Part shown: piece by piece, positions 7,358 to 12,563 of the stretch | Position numbering within the stretch: the first letter of the stretch is position 1 | How the letters are laid out: the number at the start of each line of letters is the position of its first letter | Assembly: GCA_024464195.1 (NCBI GenBank) | Contig: JANHAK010000016.1 | Location: 1-12,563, forward strand | Reading direction: 5' to 3' | Length of the DNA stretch: 12,563 nt | From: Methanomassiliicoccales archaeon | Lineage (GTDB): Archaea; Thermoplasmatota; Thermoplasmata; Methanomassiliicoccales; JACIVX01 | Program-made: the position numbers and the translations under genes | The notes under the pieces: generated by a model | The model's database searches: none | What the model saw: the letters and a program-made list of their open reading frames with translations, nothing else | What the model was told of the DNA's origin: nothing

Positions 7358-8419
7358 TCATTCGATTGCCAACGGAATCTTCTTTATCTCTTTCAGTGTA
7401 TCATTTTCCCAGATAAACTGCAAACGCTTTCTCCCCTTCCATACACCTTTTTGCAATATGTAGCCGACCATGAGGCTCATGCCGATAGACGCCTCGACGT
7501 ATGCAACGGCCTTTGTCGCGTGTTTGCTAATCTTCCCCCATGACTGGGCTTCTTCGAAAGTGCAACCAGAAAGACCACCCCAGTACGGGACATCAGTCGT
7601 GATTTGTATTGCATAATAATGGCCGCCTTTATCATGGCCTAACGAATACGCGATAACCTCTGTTTGCTGTATGAAATTTTTCGGCACTCCGCCCCCGATA
7701 TAAATGACGCCTGTCCTATCAGAATGAATCATGATCTGCGTCAGCTCATAATCGTCGCGGATTGGATCAATTTTCATGAAAGGTTTGTTTTCCTCTTTTC
7801 GTTTTGCATACATTTCAGTTAAACCGATGCCAATAGACGAGTCGTTAAGCGCTGGAACGAAAATCGGCACACCGTACTTTCGCGCATTATAAAGAATCGA
7901 GTTCTCGTCTTTCGAATAGTCTCCGAGAATGCCGAGGAATTCTCTGCTGGAATACGACCTCGGTTCGAGTTCACCAGCAATTTCGCCAATATAAGCGTCA
8001 GTTTCTTCGAATTTCTCTTCGTCAACAAGGGTATCGTATATCCTGTCAAGGAAAAGCTCTCTTAATTTAACATCGTCGATATGTGGGGAACACTTGTAAT
8101 GCGCGTACCCTCTTGATTGATAGAAATCCTGATAGGGTATGGCTCCTGTTGACACAATCACGTCGACAATACCATACTTAATCATGTCAGCGATGACTTT
8201 TCTCAATCCAGCTGCAATGAGTGGCCCAGCCAGACCCAGTACAATTGTCGGTCTGGTCGGATCTTTCAACGCATTCTCGTACACAGTAGCGCAGTTGGCC
8301 AATGCTCTACTCTGAACCGAACTGTCCTTATAAGCCTCTACGAGATCTTTTACCGTTTTGATCTTGTCGAAGTCTATCGCCTTGACTTTCTCTTTCAAGA
8401 GGTCTTTGCGGCTCACCAT
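7358..8419 (-). CDS. Deoxyhypusine synthase family protein
   Basis: This 353-aa protein (from ATG 8419) is of the deoxyhypusine synthase (DHS) family. True DHS transfers the aminobutyl group of spermidine to a lysine of the translation factor aIF5A, using NAD. The NAD-fold landmarks are present (IVLGLAGPLIAAGLRKVI, DVIVSTGAIPYQDF, GVIYIGGGVPKNFIQQ), and so is the catalytic lysine in SWGKI (K296). Several substrate-side positions of the human enzyme differ (see findings), placing it in the DHS-like group also found in bacteria. It may therefore be a DHS or a polyamine (homospermidine-type) synthase. Start: GGAGG lies 8 bases before ATG 8419, so this is preferred over the longer ATG 8434 start (358 aa). 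A 56-aa gene ends 49 bases upstream of it, so an operon is likely. Confidence 0.88.
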   Translation of the reverse strand: MVSRKDLLKEKVKAIDFDKIKTVKDLVEAYKDSSVQSRALANCATVYENALKDPTRPTIVLGLAGPLIAAGLRKVIADMIKYGIVDVIVSTGAIPYQDFYQSRGYAHYKCSPHIDDVKLRELFLDRIYDTLVDEEKFEETDAYIGEIAGELEPRSYSSREFLGILGDYSKDENSILYNARKYGVPIFVPALNDSSIGIGLTEMYAKRKEENKPFMKIDPIRDDYELTQIMIHSDRTGVIYIGGGVPKNFIQQTEVIAYSLGHDKGGHYYAIQITTDVPYWGGLSGCTFEEAQSWGKISKHATKAVAYVEASIGMSLMVGYILQKGVWKGRKRLQFIWENDTLKEIKKIPLAIE

Positions 8420-8468
8420 ATTCATTTCCTCCATTCTCGTAATGCTGCCCGATTAGAACTCAGGCAAT

Positions 8469-8639
8469 TCATTGGTCTTTTTCAGCTTTCTTCGGGCGGC
8501 TGCAGATGGCGTACTCGTCGCCATCAAAAAAAACATCCAATTCTGGATGTTCAGCCTGGATTTCCTCGATTTTTTTAAGAACTTCACGCAATGTCAAGTT
8601 ACTGTTCTTATCGATCTTGACGTGAATCCGCTTTTCCAT
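8469..8639 (-). CDS. 56-aa small protein, unknown function, first gene of the DHS operon
   Basis: This small gene runs from ATG 8639 to TGA 8469-8471 on the minus strand. It is preceded by a textbook Shine-Dalgarno GGAG seven bases before the ATG and by a TATA-like box about 50 bases upstream. The product is 56 aa, soluble and charged. It starts MEKRIHVKIDKNSNLTLRE (a strand then a helix), continues with an amphipathic helix (VLKKIEEIQAEH), then a strand-turn-strand (ELDVFFDGDEYAICSR) and a basic tail (PKKAEKDQ). One cysteine is present. It ends 49 bases before the preferred start of the DHS-family gene and almost surely shares its mRNA. I do not recognise the family and assign no function. 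The plus-strand ORF through the same bases is its shadow. Confidence 0.75.
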   Translation of the reverse strand: MEKRIHVKIDKNSNLTLREVLKKIEEIQAEHPELDVFFDGDEYAICSRPKKAEKDQ

Positions 8640-8687
8640 TTCAAAGCTCCTGGTCGAGGCCCGAATCTATCAAGATATTTCTGTCAG

Positions 8688-8699
8688 TATATATTTTTT
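8688..8699 (-). promoter_or_regulatory. Candidate TATA box for the 56-aa/DHS operon
   Basis: On the minus strand this reads AAAAAATATATA, centred about 54 bases before the ATG at 8639. It predicts a transcription start near 8667 and a leader of about 28 bases that holds the GGAG ribosome binding site. A second AT-rich element (8719-8730) lies further upstream and could also act here. Confidence 0.5.
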
Positions 8700-8982
8700 T
8701 GTTCAGAAGCAATCAGGGTTTAAATATATAGGGAGACCAGAAGTAAATAAAAAATTACCGACTTCGGTCGAAATATAAAAAATGATTTTGAATAAAGGAT
8801 CTGTTGGGCGCTGGCCTGATATAAACACCAGTGCGCTATAAAATCTTAAGGATCTTAACACGATCTGATCTTACAGGCTATCGTCTAGGAACGCAATTCA
8901 TATTCGCATGCTTTTATGTCGAGACAAAAATAACAAAACAGTGACACTTGTTGCCAAATTCATTTTTTGATGATGATGCCAA

Positions 8983-9001
8983 AATATTAAAATAATAATT
9001 A
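8983..9001 (+). promoter_or_regulatory. AT-rich promoter region for the coiled-coil gene
   Basis: An unbroken A/T stretch (AATATTAAAATAATAATTA) lies 50-68 bases before the TTG start at 9051. A TATA box in it would start transcription at about 9015-9025, leaving a leader that includes AGGTG at 9041-9045. Confidence 0.4.
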
Positions 9002-9050
9002 AACAAGTAAAGTGAAATCAATTAAGTTGTGAAAGAAAGCAGGTGTATAA

Positions 9051-10991
9051 TTGCAAGAGAAGAAAATGAAGGAAGATCAAAAGAGCGATTATGCACAATT
9101 TGAGCCCGCGGATGCTAATGGTATTAACAATAATACCGATGGTAGTACCTCTACGGAAAAAATTGAGGAAATTAAAAAGTGGCTCACAGATGAATATAAT
9201 TTGATCTCTTGGCTCGATGAATCACCGCAAGCGTCTGCCGAGACAACCCCCATTTCAGAAAAAGCAGAAGATCGGGGGGAAACGGTTGAAGAGATCATTG
9301 CTTCTTATGAAGCCGAGATTGCAAGATTGAAGGATGAGATCTGCGAAGCAAAAGAGGGGCAGGCAGTTATATTTGACGAGAATCGTGAAGAAATTAGACA
9401 GAAAGTTGAGAAGTTAACTGAAGAAAATACAAAACTGGCAAAAGAATTGAAAGAGGCTAGTGAACAGCTGGCATTTCTCAAAGAACGACTTGAGGAAGCT
9501 TTGGCAGGCCTCCCTGTCGATCATGCTGAAATTATCAGGAAAGAACTTGAATTGAAAGAGAAGGAGAGAGCGCTCGAAGAAAGAGAAAGACGCTTGACGG
9601 AAAAAGAGGCGATGCTAGAAAACAAGAAAGCCGGGGCAGCGGTGGAGGAGACCGCACTTGAAGATCGTTATCATGCGGAACTTCTGGAGAAGGAAAGTGA
9701 TTATCGACGAAGAGAACAGGAATTAAGGACAAAAATAGAACAACTCGAAGATGAGCTTAAACAAAAAAACATCGAGATCAAGCTGCTGAAAGATGAACTT
9801 GAAATTGCGAAGATGAGTGCTCCTGACGCGAAAAAAGAAATTGAAAAAACCATCAAGGAAATACAGCAAAAAGAGAAGTCGCTGTTGTTAAAGGATGAAG
9901 AAATCAGAAGGTTAAGAGAAGAACTGCAAGAGAAAAATGAAGAACTTCAAAAGATCAAGTCAATGATCTCCTATAAGGAAGAAGAGCTGATTAGAAGGGA
10001 AGAGGACATCCTCTACAGAGAGAAACTATTGGCAGAAGAGAGAAGAAGATTCGAAGAGGCAAAGAAGAATGCGACTAGCATCGAAGAACATGAAATGGTC
10101 AAAGGATTAGAGGATCTAAAGGCAGAAATTCAGCGAAAAGAGGAAGAGCTCAGAGCTAAAGAAAAGTACCTTAATGCGAAGATGGAAGAGTTGAGACTCA
10201 GAGAGCAAGGTATCATCGAAGATGAAATTGCGGCGAGGGAGGAACAACGTGCGCTTGAAATGCAACAAGCCAAGGTCAAGACCGGAAATCCACGTCTTGA
10301 TGATCTTCTTCTCGGTGGCATTCCATTCGGATCGAATGTACTGGTTCATGGACCGCCGTTCATTGGAAAAGAAGTGATGGTCAATCAGTTTATCGCGGAG
10401 GGGTTGAAAAAAGGTATACCGGCGATATGGGTTATCACGGACAAGACACCAAACGATATCAGAGAGGAGATGAAATTCGTTGTATCAGGTTATGAAGAAT
10501 ATGAGCGCCTTGGGCTCGTGAAGTATGTTGATTCGTATTCAAGGAGCATGGGCGATACGACGGTGGATCCGTATACAGTCTATATCGAAGAGCCGACGGA
10601 TCATGATAAGATCATGAATGCGGTCGAAAAAATCGCAAAGGAGTATAAGGATAAGTATGAATACTACCGTCTTGCCTTCAGAACAATATCAACCTTCATT
10701 GCGTACTCAGACATAAACTCGGCGTTTCGATTTCTCAGCCCCTTCTGCGGTCGCAGGAAGAGAGACAAATCCGTTTCACTTTATGTCGTTGAGAAGGGCA
10801 TGCATAGCGAGCAGGAAATTCAAATGCTTGGCTCGATCATGGACGGGATGATCGACTTCAAAGTCGACCAACTGAGAACGTATTTCGCCGTGATCGGCAT
10901 TTGCGAAGTGCAGTCGAGGGCTTATATTCGATACACAGCGAGCAAGAGCGGTCTCACAATTGGTTCATTCGCACTCGAACACATCCGCTAA
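9051..10991 (+). CDS. Long coiled-coil protein with C-terminal degenerate KaiC/RAD55-like domain
   Basis: This is a 646-aa protein. Residues 1-80 are acidic and low in predicted order. Residues ~85-400 are a nearly continuous heptad-rich coiled coil packed with Glu, Lys, Arg and Leu (for example ELELKEKERALEERERRL), long enough for a rod of roughly 45 nm. Residues ~409-646 match a KaiC/GvpD/RAD55 RecA-like domain starting TGNPRLDDLLLGGIPFGSN. Its Walker A reads GPPFIGKE (434-441) instead of GPPGTGKT/S. The usual catalytic Glu pair after the third strand is Asp464-Lys465, and the Walker B Asp position is Arg544 (LAFRTIST). It is probably a non-hydrolysing scaffold or sensor rather than an active ATPase. 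Start: TTG 9051 has AGGTG five bases upstream; ATG 9066, five codons in, is the alternative. It stands alone on its strand. The function is unknown. Confidence 0.85.
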   Translation: MQEKKMKEDQKSDYAQFEPADANGINNNTDGSTSTEKIEEIKKWLTDEYNLISWLDESPQASAETTPISEKAEDRGETVEEIIASYEAEIARLKDEICEAKEGQAVIFDENREEIRQKVEKLTEENTKLAKELKEASEQLAFLKERLEEALAGLPVDHAEIIRKELELKEKERALEERERRLTEKEAMLENKKAGAAVEETALEDRYHAELLEKESDYRRREQELRTKIEQLEDELKQKNIEIKLLKDELEIAKMSAPDAKKEIEKTIKEIQQKEKSLLLKDEEIRRLREELQEKNEELQKIKSMISYKEEELIRREEDILYREKLLAEERRRFEEAKKNATSIEEHEMVKGLEDLKAEIQRKEEELRAKEKYLNAKMEELRLREQGIIEDEIAAREEQRALEMQQAKVKTGNPRLDDLLLGGIPFGSNVLVHGPPFIGKEVMVNQFIAEGLKKGIPAIWVITDKTPNDIREEMKFVVSGYEEYERLGLVKYVDSYSRSMGDTTVDPYTVYIEEPTDHDKIMNAVEKIAKEYKDKYEYYRLAFRTISTFIAYSDINSAFRFLSPFCGRRKRDKSVSLYVVEKGMHSEQEIQMLGSIMDGMIDFKVDQLRTYFAVIGICEVQSRAYIRYTASKSGLTIGSFALEHIR

Positions 10992-11023
10992 AGAATGTAC
11001 ATTGGATGTAAGTTTTCAAAAGA

Positions 11024-11452
11024 TCATGCAACTTCGACACTCTCGCCAGGACCGCGAGATCCTTTTCGTTGAATGTTGATCTTTGGTAGTGGAATTGGAG
11101 GTGGCAAACGCACATCCCTCGCCACAAGAAGCGCTATGGGAATGCAGTTCGAAACGATGAGGTTGTGAACAATATTAGCAATCTCATCTGGCATTGAACC
11201 GGTTTTCGTCCATTCATCAACTAGAGTGCTCGCGTCTCCCGAGAGAAGGACTTGCCCTTCGATCCTTATGTAACCAATACCAGCGTAATTTGTCGTAAAA
11301 CGGAATTCGACCGACGCAGTATCATCGGAAGCTTTCGATATCCGTGTAACACTGCTATTTTGATCGATCCTTATATTTACAAATCGTTCCCCCACCTTGG
11401 AAAACCTTTTTGCCTCGATACCATTCGCCTCAAAGCCCTTGACTTGCATCAT
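11024..11452 (-). CDS. Conserved-looking archaeal protein, unknown function (possibly SecB-like fold)
   Basis: This 142-aa soluble protein (from ATG 11452) has a beta-rich N-terminal two-thirds (FVNIRIDQNSSVTRI, ASVEFRFTTNYAGIGYIRIEG). A Trp-containing linker (LVDEWTKTG) and a long helix (PDEIANIVHNLIVSNCIPIALLVARD) follow, then the proline-rich LPPPIPLPKI and a basic tail. Strands followed by a long helix, plus the xPPPIPLPxI end, resemble small archaeal proteins with a SecB-like arrangement. This is a weak, memory-based resemblance, so I make no functional claim. ATG 11452 (or the adjacent 11449) is preferred over an in-frame TTG at 11467, because GGAAGGA lies six bases upstream. It is convergent with the coiled-coil gene (32-base gap) and lies just downstream of tRNA-Phe on the same strand. 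Confidence 0.6.
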   Translation of the reverse strand: MMQVKGFEANGIEAKRFSKVGERFVNIRIDQNSSVTRISKASDDTASVEFRFTTNYAGIGYIRIEGQVLLSGDASTLVDEWTKTGSMPDEIANIVHNLIVSNCIPIALLVARDVRLPPPIPLPKINIQRKGSRGPGESVEVA

Positions 11453-11533
11453 TTTAGTCCTTCCCAAATCTCTTCTAGTCGATTGTCAAACTCGATTAAT
11501 AGATGTTTCGCTGTTTCATTAGATGTGCGAATG

Positions 11534-11547
11534 AAAAACAAAAAAAA
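11534..11547 (-). terminator. T-rich terminator after tRNA-Phe
   Basis: On the minus strand, directly after the tRNA discriminator base and one further base, come eight T, one G and five T. A U-run like this is the usual archaeal intrinsic terminator. It supports the tRNA being a separate short transcript not continuing into the protein gene at 11452. Confidence 0.7.
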
Positions 11548-11548
11548 G

Positions 11549-11641
11549 TGCCGCGGGCCGGATTTGAACCAGCGACTTCAAGATTTCTAATCCCAGATGG
11601 GCAACTTCAGTCTTGCACTCTCCCAGCTGAGTTACCGCGGC
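11549..11641 (-). tRNA. tRNA-Phe (GAA) with a 20-base intron
   Basis: The full cloverleaf is present on the minus strand. The acceptor stem is GCCGCGG (11641-11635) with CCGCGGC (11556-11550), all seven pairs intact. The D stem is ACTC/GAGT with loop AGCTGGGA. The anticodon stem is CAAGA (11615-11611) with TCTTG (11583-11579), variable loop AAGTC, and T arm GCTGG-TTCAAAT-CCGGC. The discriminator is A73 and no CCA is encoded. Removing the intron gives a 7-base loop CTGAAGA, anticodon GAA, so it reads phenylalanine codons. The mature length is 73 bases. GCCGCGGTA at the 5' end is typical of archaeal tRNA-Phe. A TATA-like element lies upstream and a T-run downstream, so it is its own transcription unit. 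Confidence 0.95.
11585..11604 (-). other. tRNA-Phe intron at position 37/38 (bulge-helix-bulge)
   Basis: This 20-base insert lies between G37 and A38. It forms the canonical archaeal BHB motif. The exon bases CUGA (32-35) pair with UUAG in the intron (C-G, U-A, G-U, A-U) as the 4-bp central helix, flanked by three-base bulges AG^U and AA^A in which the cuts fall between bases two and three. The inner stem is short, CCC/GGG with loop AUCU. It should be cut by the archaeal splicing endonuclease. Confidence 0.9.
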
Positions 11642-11670
11642 GTCATTTTACCACCAAAAGGAGAGGGCTG

Positions 11671-11681
11671 TAATAAATTTT
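11671..11681 (-). promoter_or_regulatory. TATA box for tRNA-Phe, possibly shared with the divergent ORF
   Basis: On the minus strand this reads AAAATTTATTA, about 35 bases upstream of the mature tRNA 5' end. A start near 11650 would give a pre-tRNA with a short 5' leader for RNase P. On the plus strand the element (TAATAAATTTT) is 26 to 32 bases before the ATG at 11708. Confidence 0.55.
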
Positions 11682-11707
11682 GCCTAACCTTTGATTTGAT
11701 CTATCGA

Positions 11708-11950
11708 ATGGGAATGAAAAAATTGTCGAAATATTCAGGCGAGATCAAAGATTCTGAGAGATCGTTCATCATCAGTTCGCTCGAACAGTTAATTGCTGGG
11801 GAGAGTATTTTTCTGGCCAATCCATCAACACGACTAAAAGGATTGCATCAGATTTCCTCGTACAACCTTTTGCTAAAGACTTTCAGATCCCAATTGGGTT
11901 GTAAGAGCTTATTCTCAAAACAAGCCAGCATTCACGACATGTTTAAATAG
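11708..11950 (+). CDS. Possible 80-aa hypothetical protein
   Basis: The ORF from ATG 11708 to TAG 11948-11950 encodes 80 aa, basic and soluble, starting MGMKKLSKYSGEIKDSERSF and containing LEQLIAGESIFLANPSTR. No known domain is recognised. Codon choice (ATC, AGA, TCG, CTC) resembles neighbouring genes. The AT-rich element at 11671-11681 would give a start very near the ATG, so a leaderless message is possible; there is no Shine-Dalgarno. The frame is open further upstream to 11597, but that part lies inside the tRNA gene and cannot be real coding start. An alternative ATG is at 11714. It could be a small genuine gene or a chance frame. Confidence 0.4.
   Translation: MGMKKLSKYSGEIKDSERSFIISSLEQLIAGESIFLANPSTRLKGLHQISSYNLLLKTFRSQLGCKSLFSKQASIHDMFK
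11942..11949 (+). promoter_or_regulatory. Candidate TATA box for the pilin-like gene
   Basis: TTTAAATA overlaps the end of the 80-aa ORF and lies about 50 bases before the ATG at 11996. A start near 11971 would leave a short leader holding the GGTGA ribosome binding element (11988-11992). Confidence 0.4.
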
Positions 11951-11995
11951 TAATAAGCAGCTTTTTTCAAATCGAATCTGGTGCTTGGTGAGGAT

Positions 11996-12563
11996 ATGTA
12001 TAAGTCCCGTGAGGGAGCTAATTGTCTCAAACTCAAGAGGTCACGATTTTTGAAGCGCGATAGGGAGGCTGTGGCATCAACTGTCGGCACGATCATGGCG
12101 CTGCTCGTTTTCCTTACATTCCTTTCACTTTTCACGAATTCCTACATCCCTGTTTGGATGCAGGCGAATGAAAGGTCTCATATGAACGTCGTCCTCAATC
12201 AATTTGGCGATCTAAAGGGCAGAATCGATAATATGATCGTGAGTGCAAAGATCACTGGCAAGACCGAGTTCATGATGTATTCCCCAATCACTCTCGGATC
12301 GGAGGGAATTCCGATTTTCGCGTCCCCGACAGCGGGGCAATTAATCTATGCCCCAGTAGGTAGTCCAAACACCGGTTTTTCGATGAGATTTAATTATACG
12401 CTCTCCGGAGAGAGAGTTGAGTTTAATGAAAGCGGTGGAGGATTCATTCAACTTTGGGCGCCAAATCGATACTATGTCCAGCAATGGGTAGCATATGAGA
12501 ATGGCGCGATAATTGTTAAACAGGTGGATGGTCAAGTTGTTAGAGCGTTTCCTGGGATTCTTT
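11996..12563 (+). CDS. Pilin-like single-pass exported protein, 5' part only
   Basis: An open frame starts at ATG 11996 and is still open at the window edge, giving 189 codons and a truncated product. The N-terminus is strongly basic (KLKRSRFLKRDR, residues 12-23), followed by E24 and one hydrophobic helix (~25-47, AVASTVGTIMALLVFLTFLS). The rest is a polar, beta-rich extracellular-type region (MIVSAKITGKTEF, SPITLGSEGIPIF, NTGFSMRFNYTLSGERVEF). A basic segment, an acidic residue, then a hydrophobic helix is the layout of archaeal type-IV-pilin-like proteins. The helix-plus-ectodomain design also matches large archaeal DUF7289-type surface proteins. Cleavage by an archaeal prepilin peptidase is plausible but not certain, because the site is not a perfect match. 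GGTGA four bases upstream supports the start. Confidence 0.7.
   Translation, partial: MYKSREGANCLKLKRSRFLKRDREAVASTVGTIMALLVFLTFLSLFTNSYIPVWMQANERSHMNVVLNQFGDLKGRIDNMIVSAKITGKTEFMMYSPITLGSEGIPIFASPTAGQLIYAPVGSPNTGFSMRFNYTLSGERVEFNESGGGFIQLWAPNRYYVQQWVAYENGAIIVKQVDGQVVRAFPGIL

Larger units (their letters stand above)
8640..9050. other. 411-base non-coding region with hairpins, repeats and promoters
   Basis: No convincing ORF is present on either strand. It holds the divergent promoters of the DHS operon and the coiled-coil gene. Other visible structure: a TATA-like TTTAAATATATA at 8719-8730; a perfect CGAC-TTCG-GTCG tetraloop hairpin at 8759-8770; a hairpin with arms GCGCTGG (8808-8814) and CCAGTGC (8828-8834), seven pairs including one G-U, loop 13; and three ATCTTA copies at 8843, 8852 and 8868, the first two in a 9-base tandem. 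The spacing of the first element to the UUCG hairpin (about 30 bases) would suit a small non-coding RNA read on the plus strand, but this is speculative. Confidence 0.5.

Noticed and set aside
8472..8723. 83-aa plus-strand ORF
   Set aside because: It is the complement of the 56-aa minus-strand gene, which has a strong Shine-Dalgarno and protein-like content. The plus-strand product is a run of Phe and hydrophobics caused by reading antisense A-rich codons.
8782..8841. 19-codon ORF in the non-coding gap
   Set aside because: Too short, no ribosome binding site, and it runs through the predicted hairpin at 8808-8834.
8966..8980. Box C-like ATGATGA (8970-8976), possible C/D small RNA
   Set aside because: No CTGA box D follows within the expected distance, and there are no recognisable C'/D' boxes.
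9300..10250. Repeated EKE/ERR-rich DNA as a tandem repeat or low-complexity insertion
   Set aside because: The repetition is at protein level (heptads), and the DNA has no exact tandem unit.
9089..10349. Minus-strand ORFs within the coiled-coil gene
   Set aside because: They arise because Glu/Lys codons read as Phe/Leu/Ser on the other strand. The forward frame has clear heptads and a KaiC-like domain.
11597..11707. Upstream extension of the 80-aa ORF
   Set aside because: This part lies inside the tRNA-Phe gene and its promoter on the other strand, so it cannot be the true start.
1..12563. CRISPR array, insertion sequence, integrase, att site or toxin-antitoxin module
   Set aside because: No regularly spaced repeats, transposase/integrase motifs or terminal inverted repeats were seen. 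The tRNA-Phe end is not duplicated elsewhere in the window.

Overview
The window looks like chromosomal DNA of a euryarchaeon, most likely in or near the Thermoplasmatota / methanogen-related lineages. The support is gene content: an Lhr-type helicase with an archaeal zinc-finger tail, a deoxyhypusine-synthase-family enzyme, a KaiC/RAD55-family protein, a DUF531-like (SPOUT-type) protein, archaeal RlmE, a heterodisulfide-reductase-type CCG iron-sulfur domain and a pilin-like secreted protein. The tRNA-Phe(GAA) has a canonical archaeal bulge-helix-bulge intron and no encoded CCA. Most genes have AT-rich boxes at archaeal TATA distance, and start sites mix leaderless and Shine-Dalgarno types. 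The exact species cannot be told from the sequence.

Layout. 1-245: end of an (Fe-S) CCG-domain protein. 367-1029 (-): seven-helix membrane protein with a C-terminal zinc ribbon, divergent from lhr (1179-3920, +). 3917-5516 (-): a fumarylacetoacetate-hydrolase-family protein, a 77-aa unknown overlapping its start, and rlmE. 5573-6660 (+): purM, preceded by a possible 21-codon leader ORF. 6722-8639 (-): DUF531-like protein, a deoxyhypusine-synthase-like protein and a 56-aa small protein with a strong ribosome binding site. 8640-9050: a 411-base non-coding stretch. 9051-10991 (+): a 646-aa protein with a very long coiled coil and a KaiC-like domain that lacks the usual ATPase residues. 11024-11452 (-): conserved-looking unknown. 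11549-11641 (-): intron-bearing tRNA-Phe. 11708-11950 (+): possible 80-aa unknown. 11996 to the edge (+): pilin-like single-pass protein, cut by the window end.

Most of the content is housekeeping: rRNA methylation (RlmE), purine synthesis (PurM), nucleic-acid unwinding (Lhr), possibly eIF5A modification (DHS family) and tRNA-Phe. No CRISPR array, insertion sequence, prophage or toxin-antitoxin pair was seen, and I find no clear multi-gene novel system. The points most worth a second look are the KaiC-like protein with substituted catalytic residues fused to a long coiled coil, the DHS-family protein with substituted substrate-binding positions and its 56-aa upstream partner, the structured intergenic region at 8640-9050, and the possible purM leader peptide.
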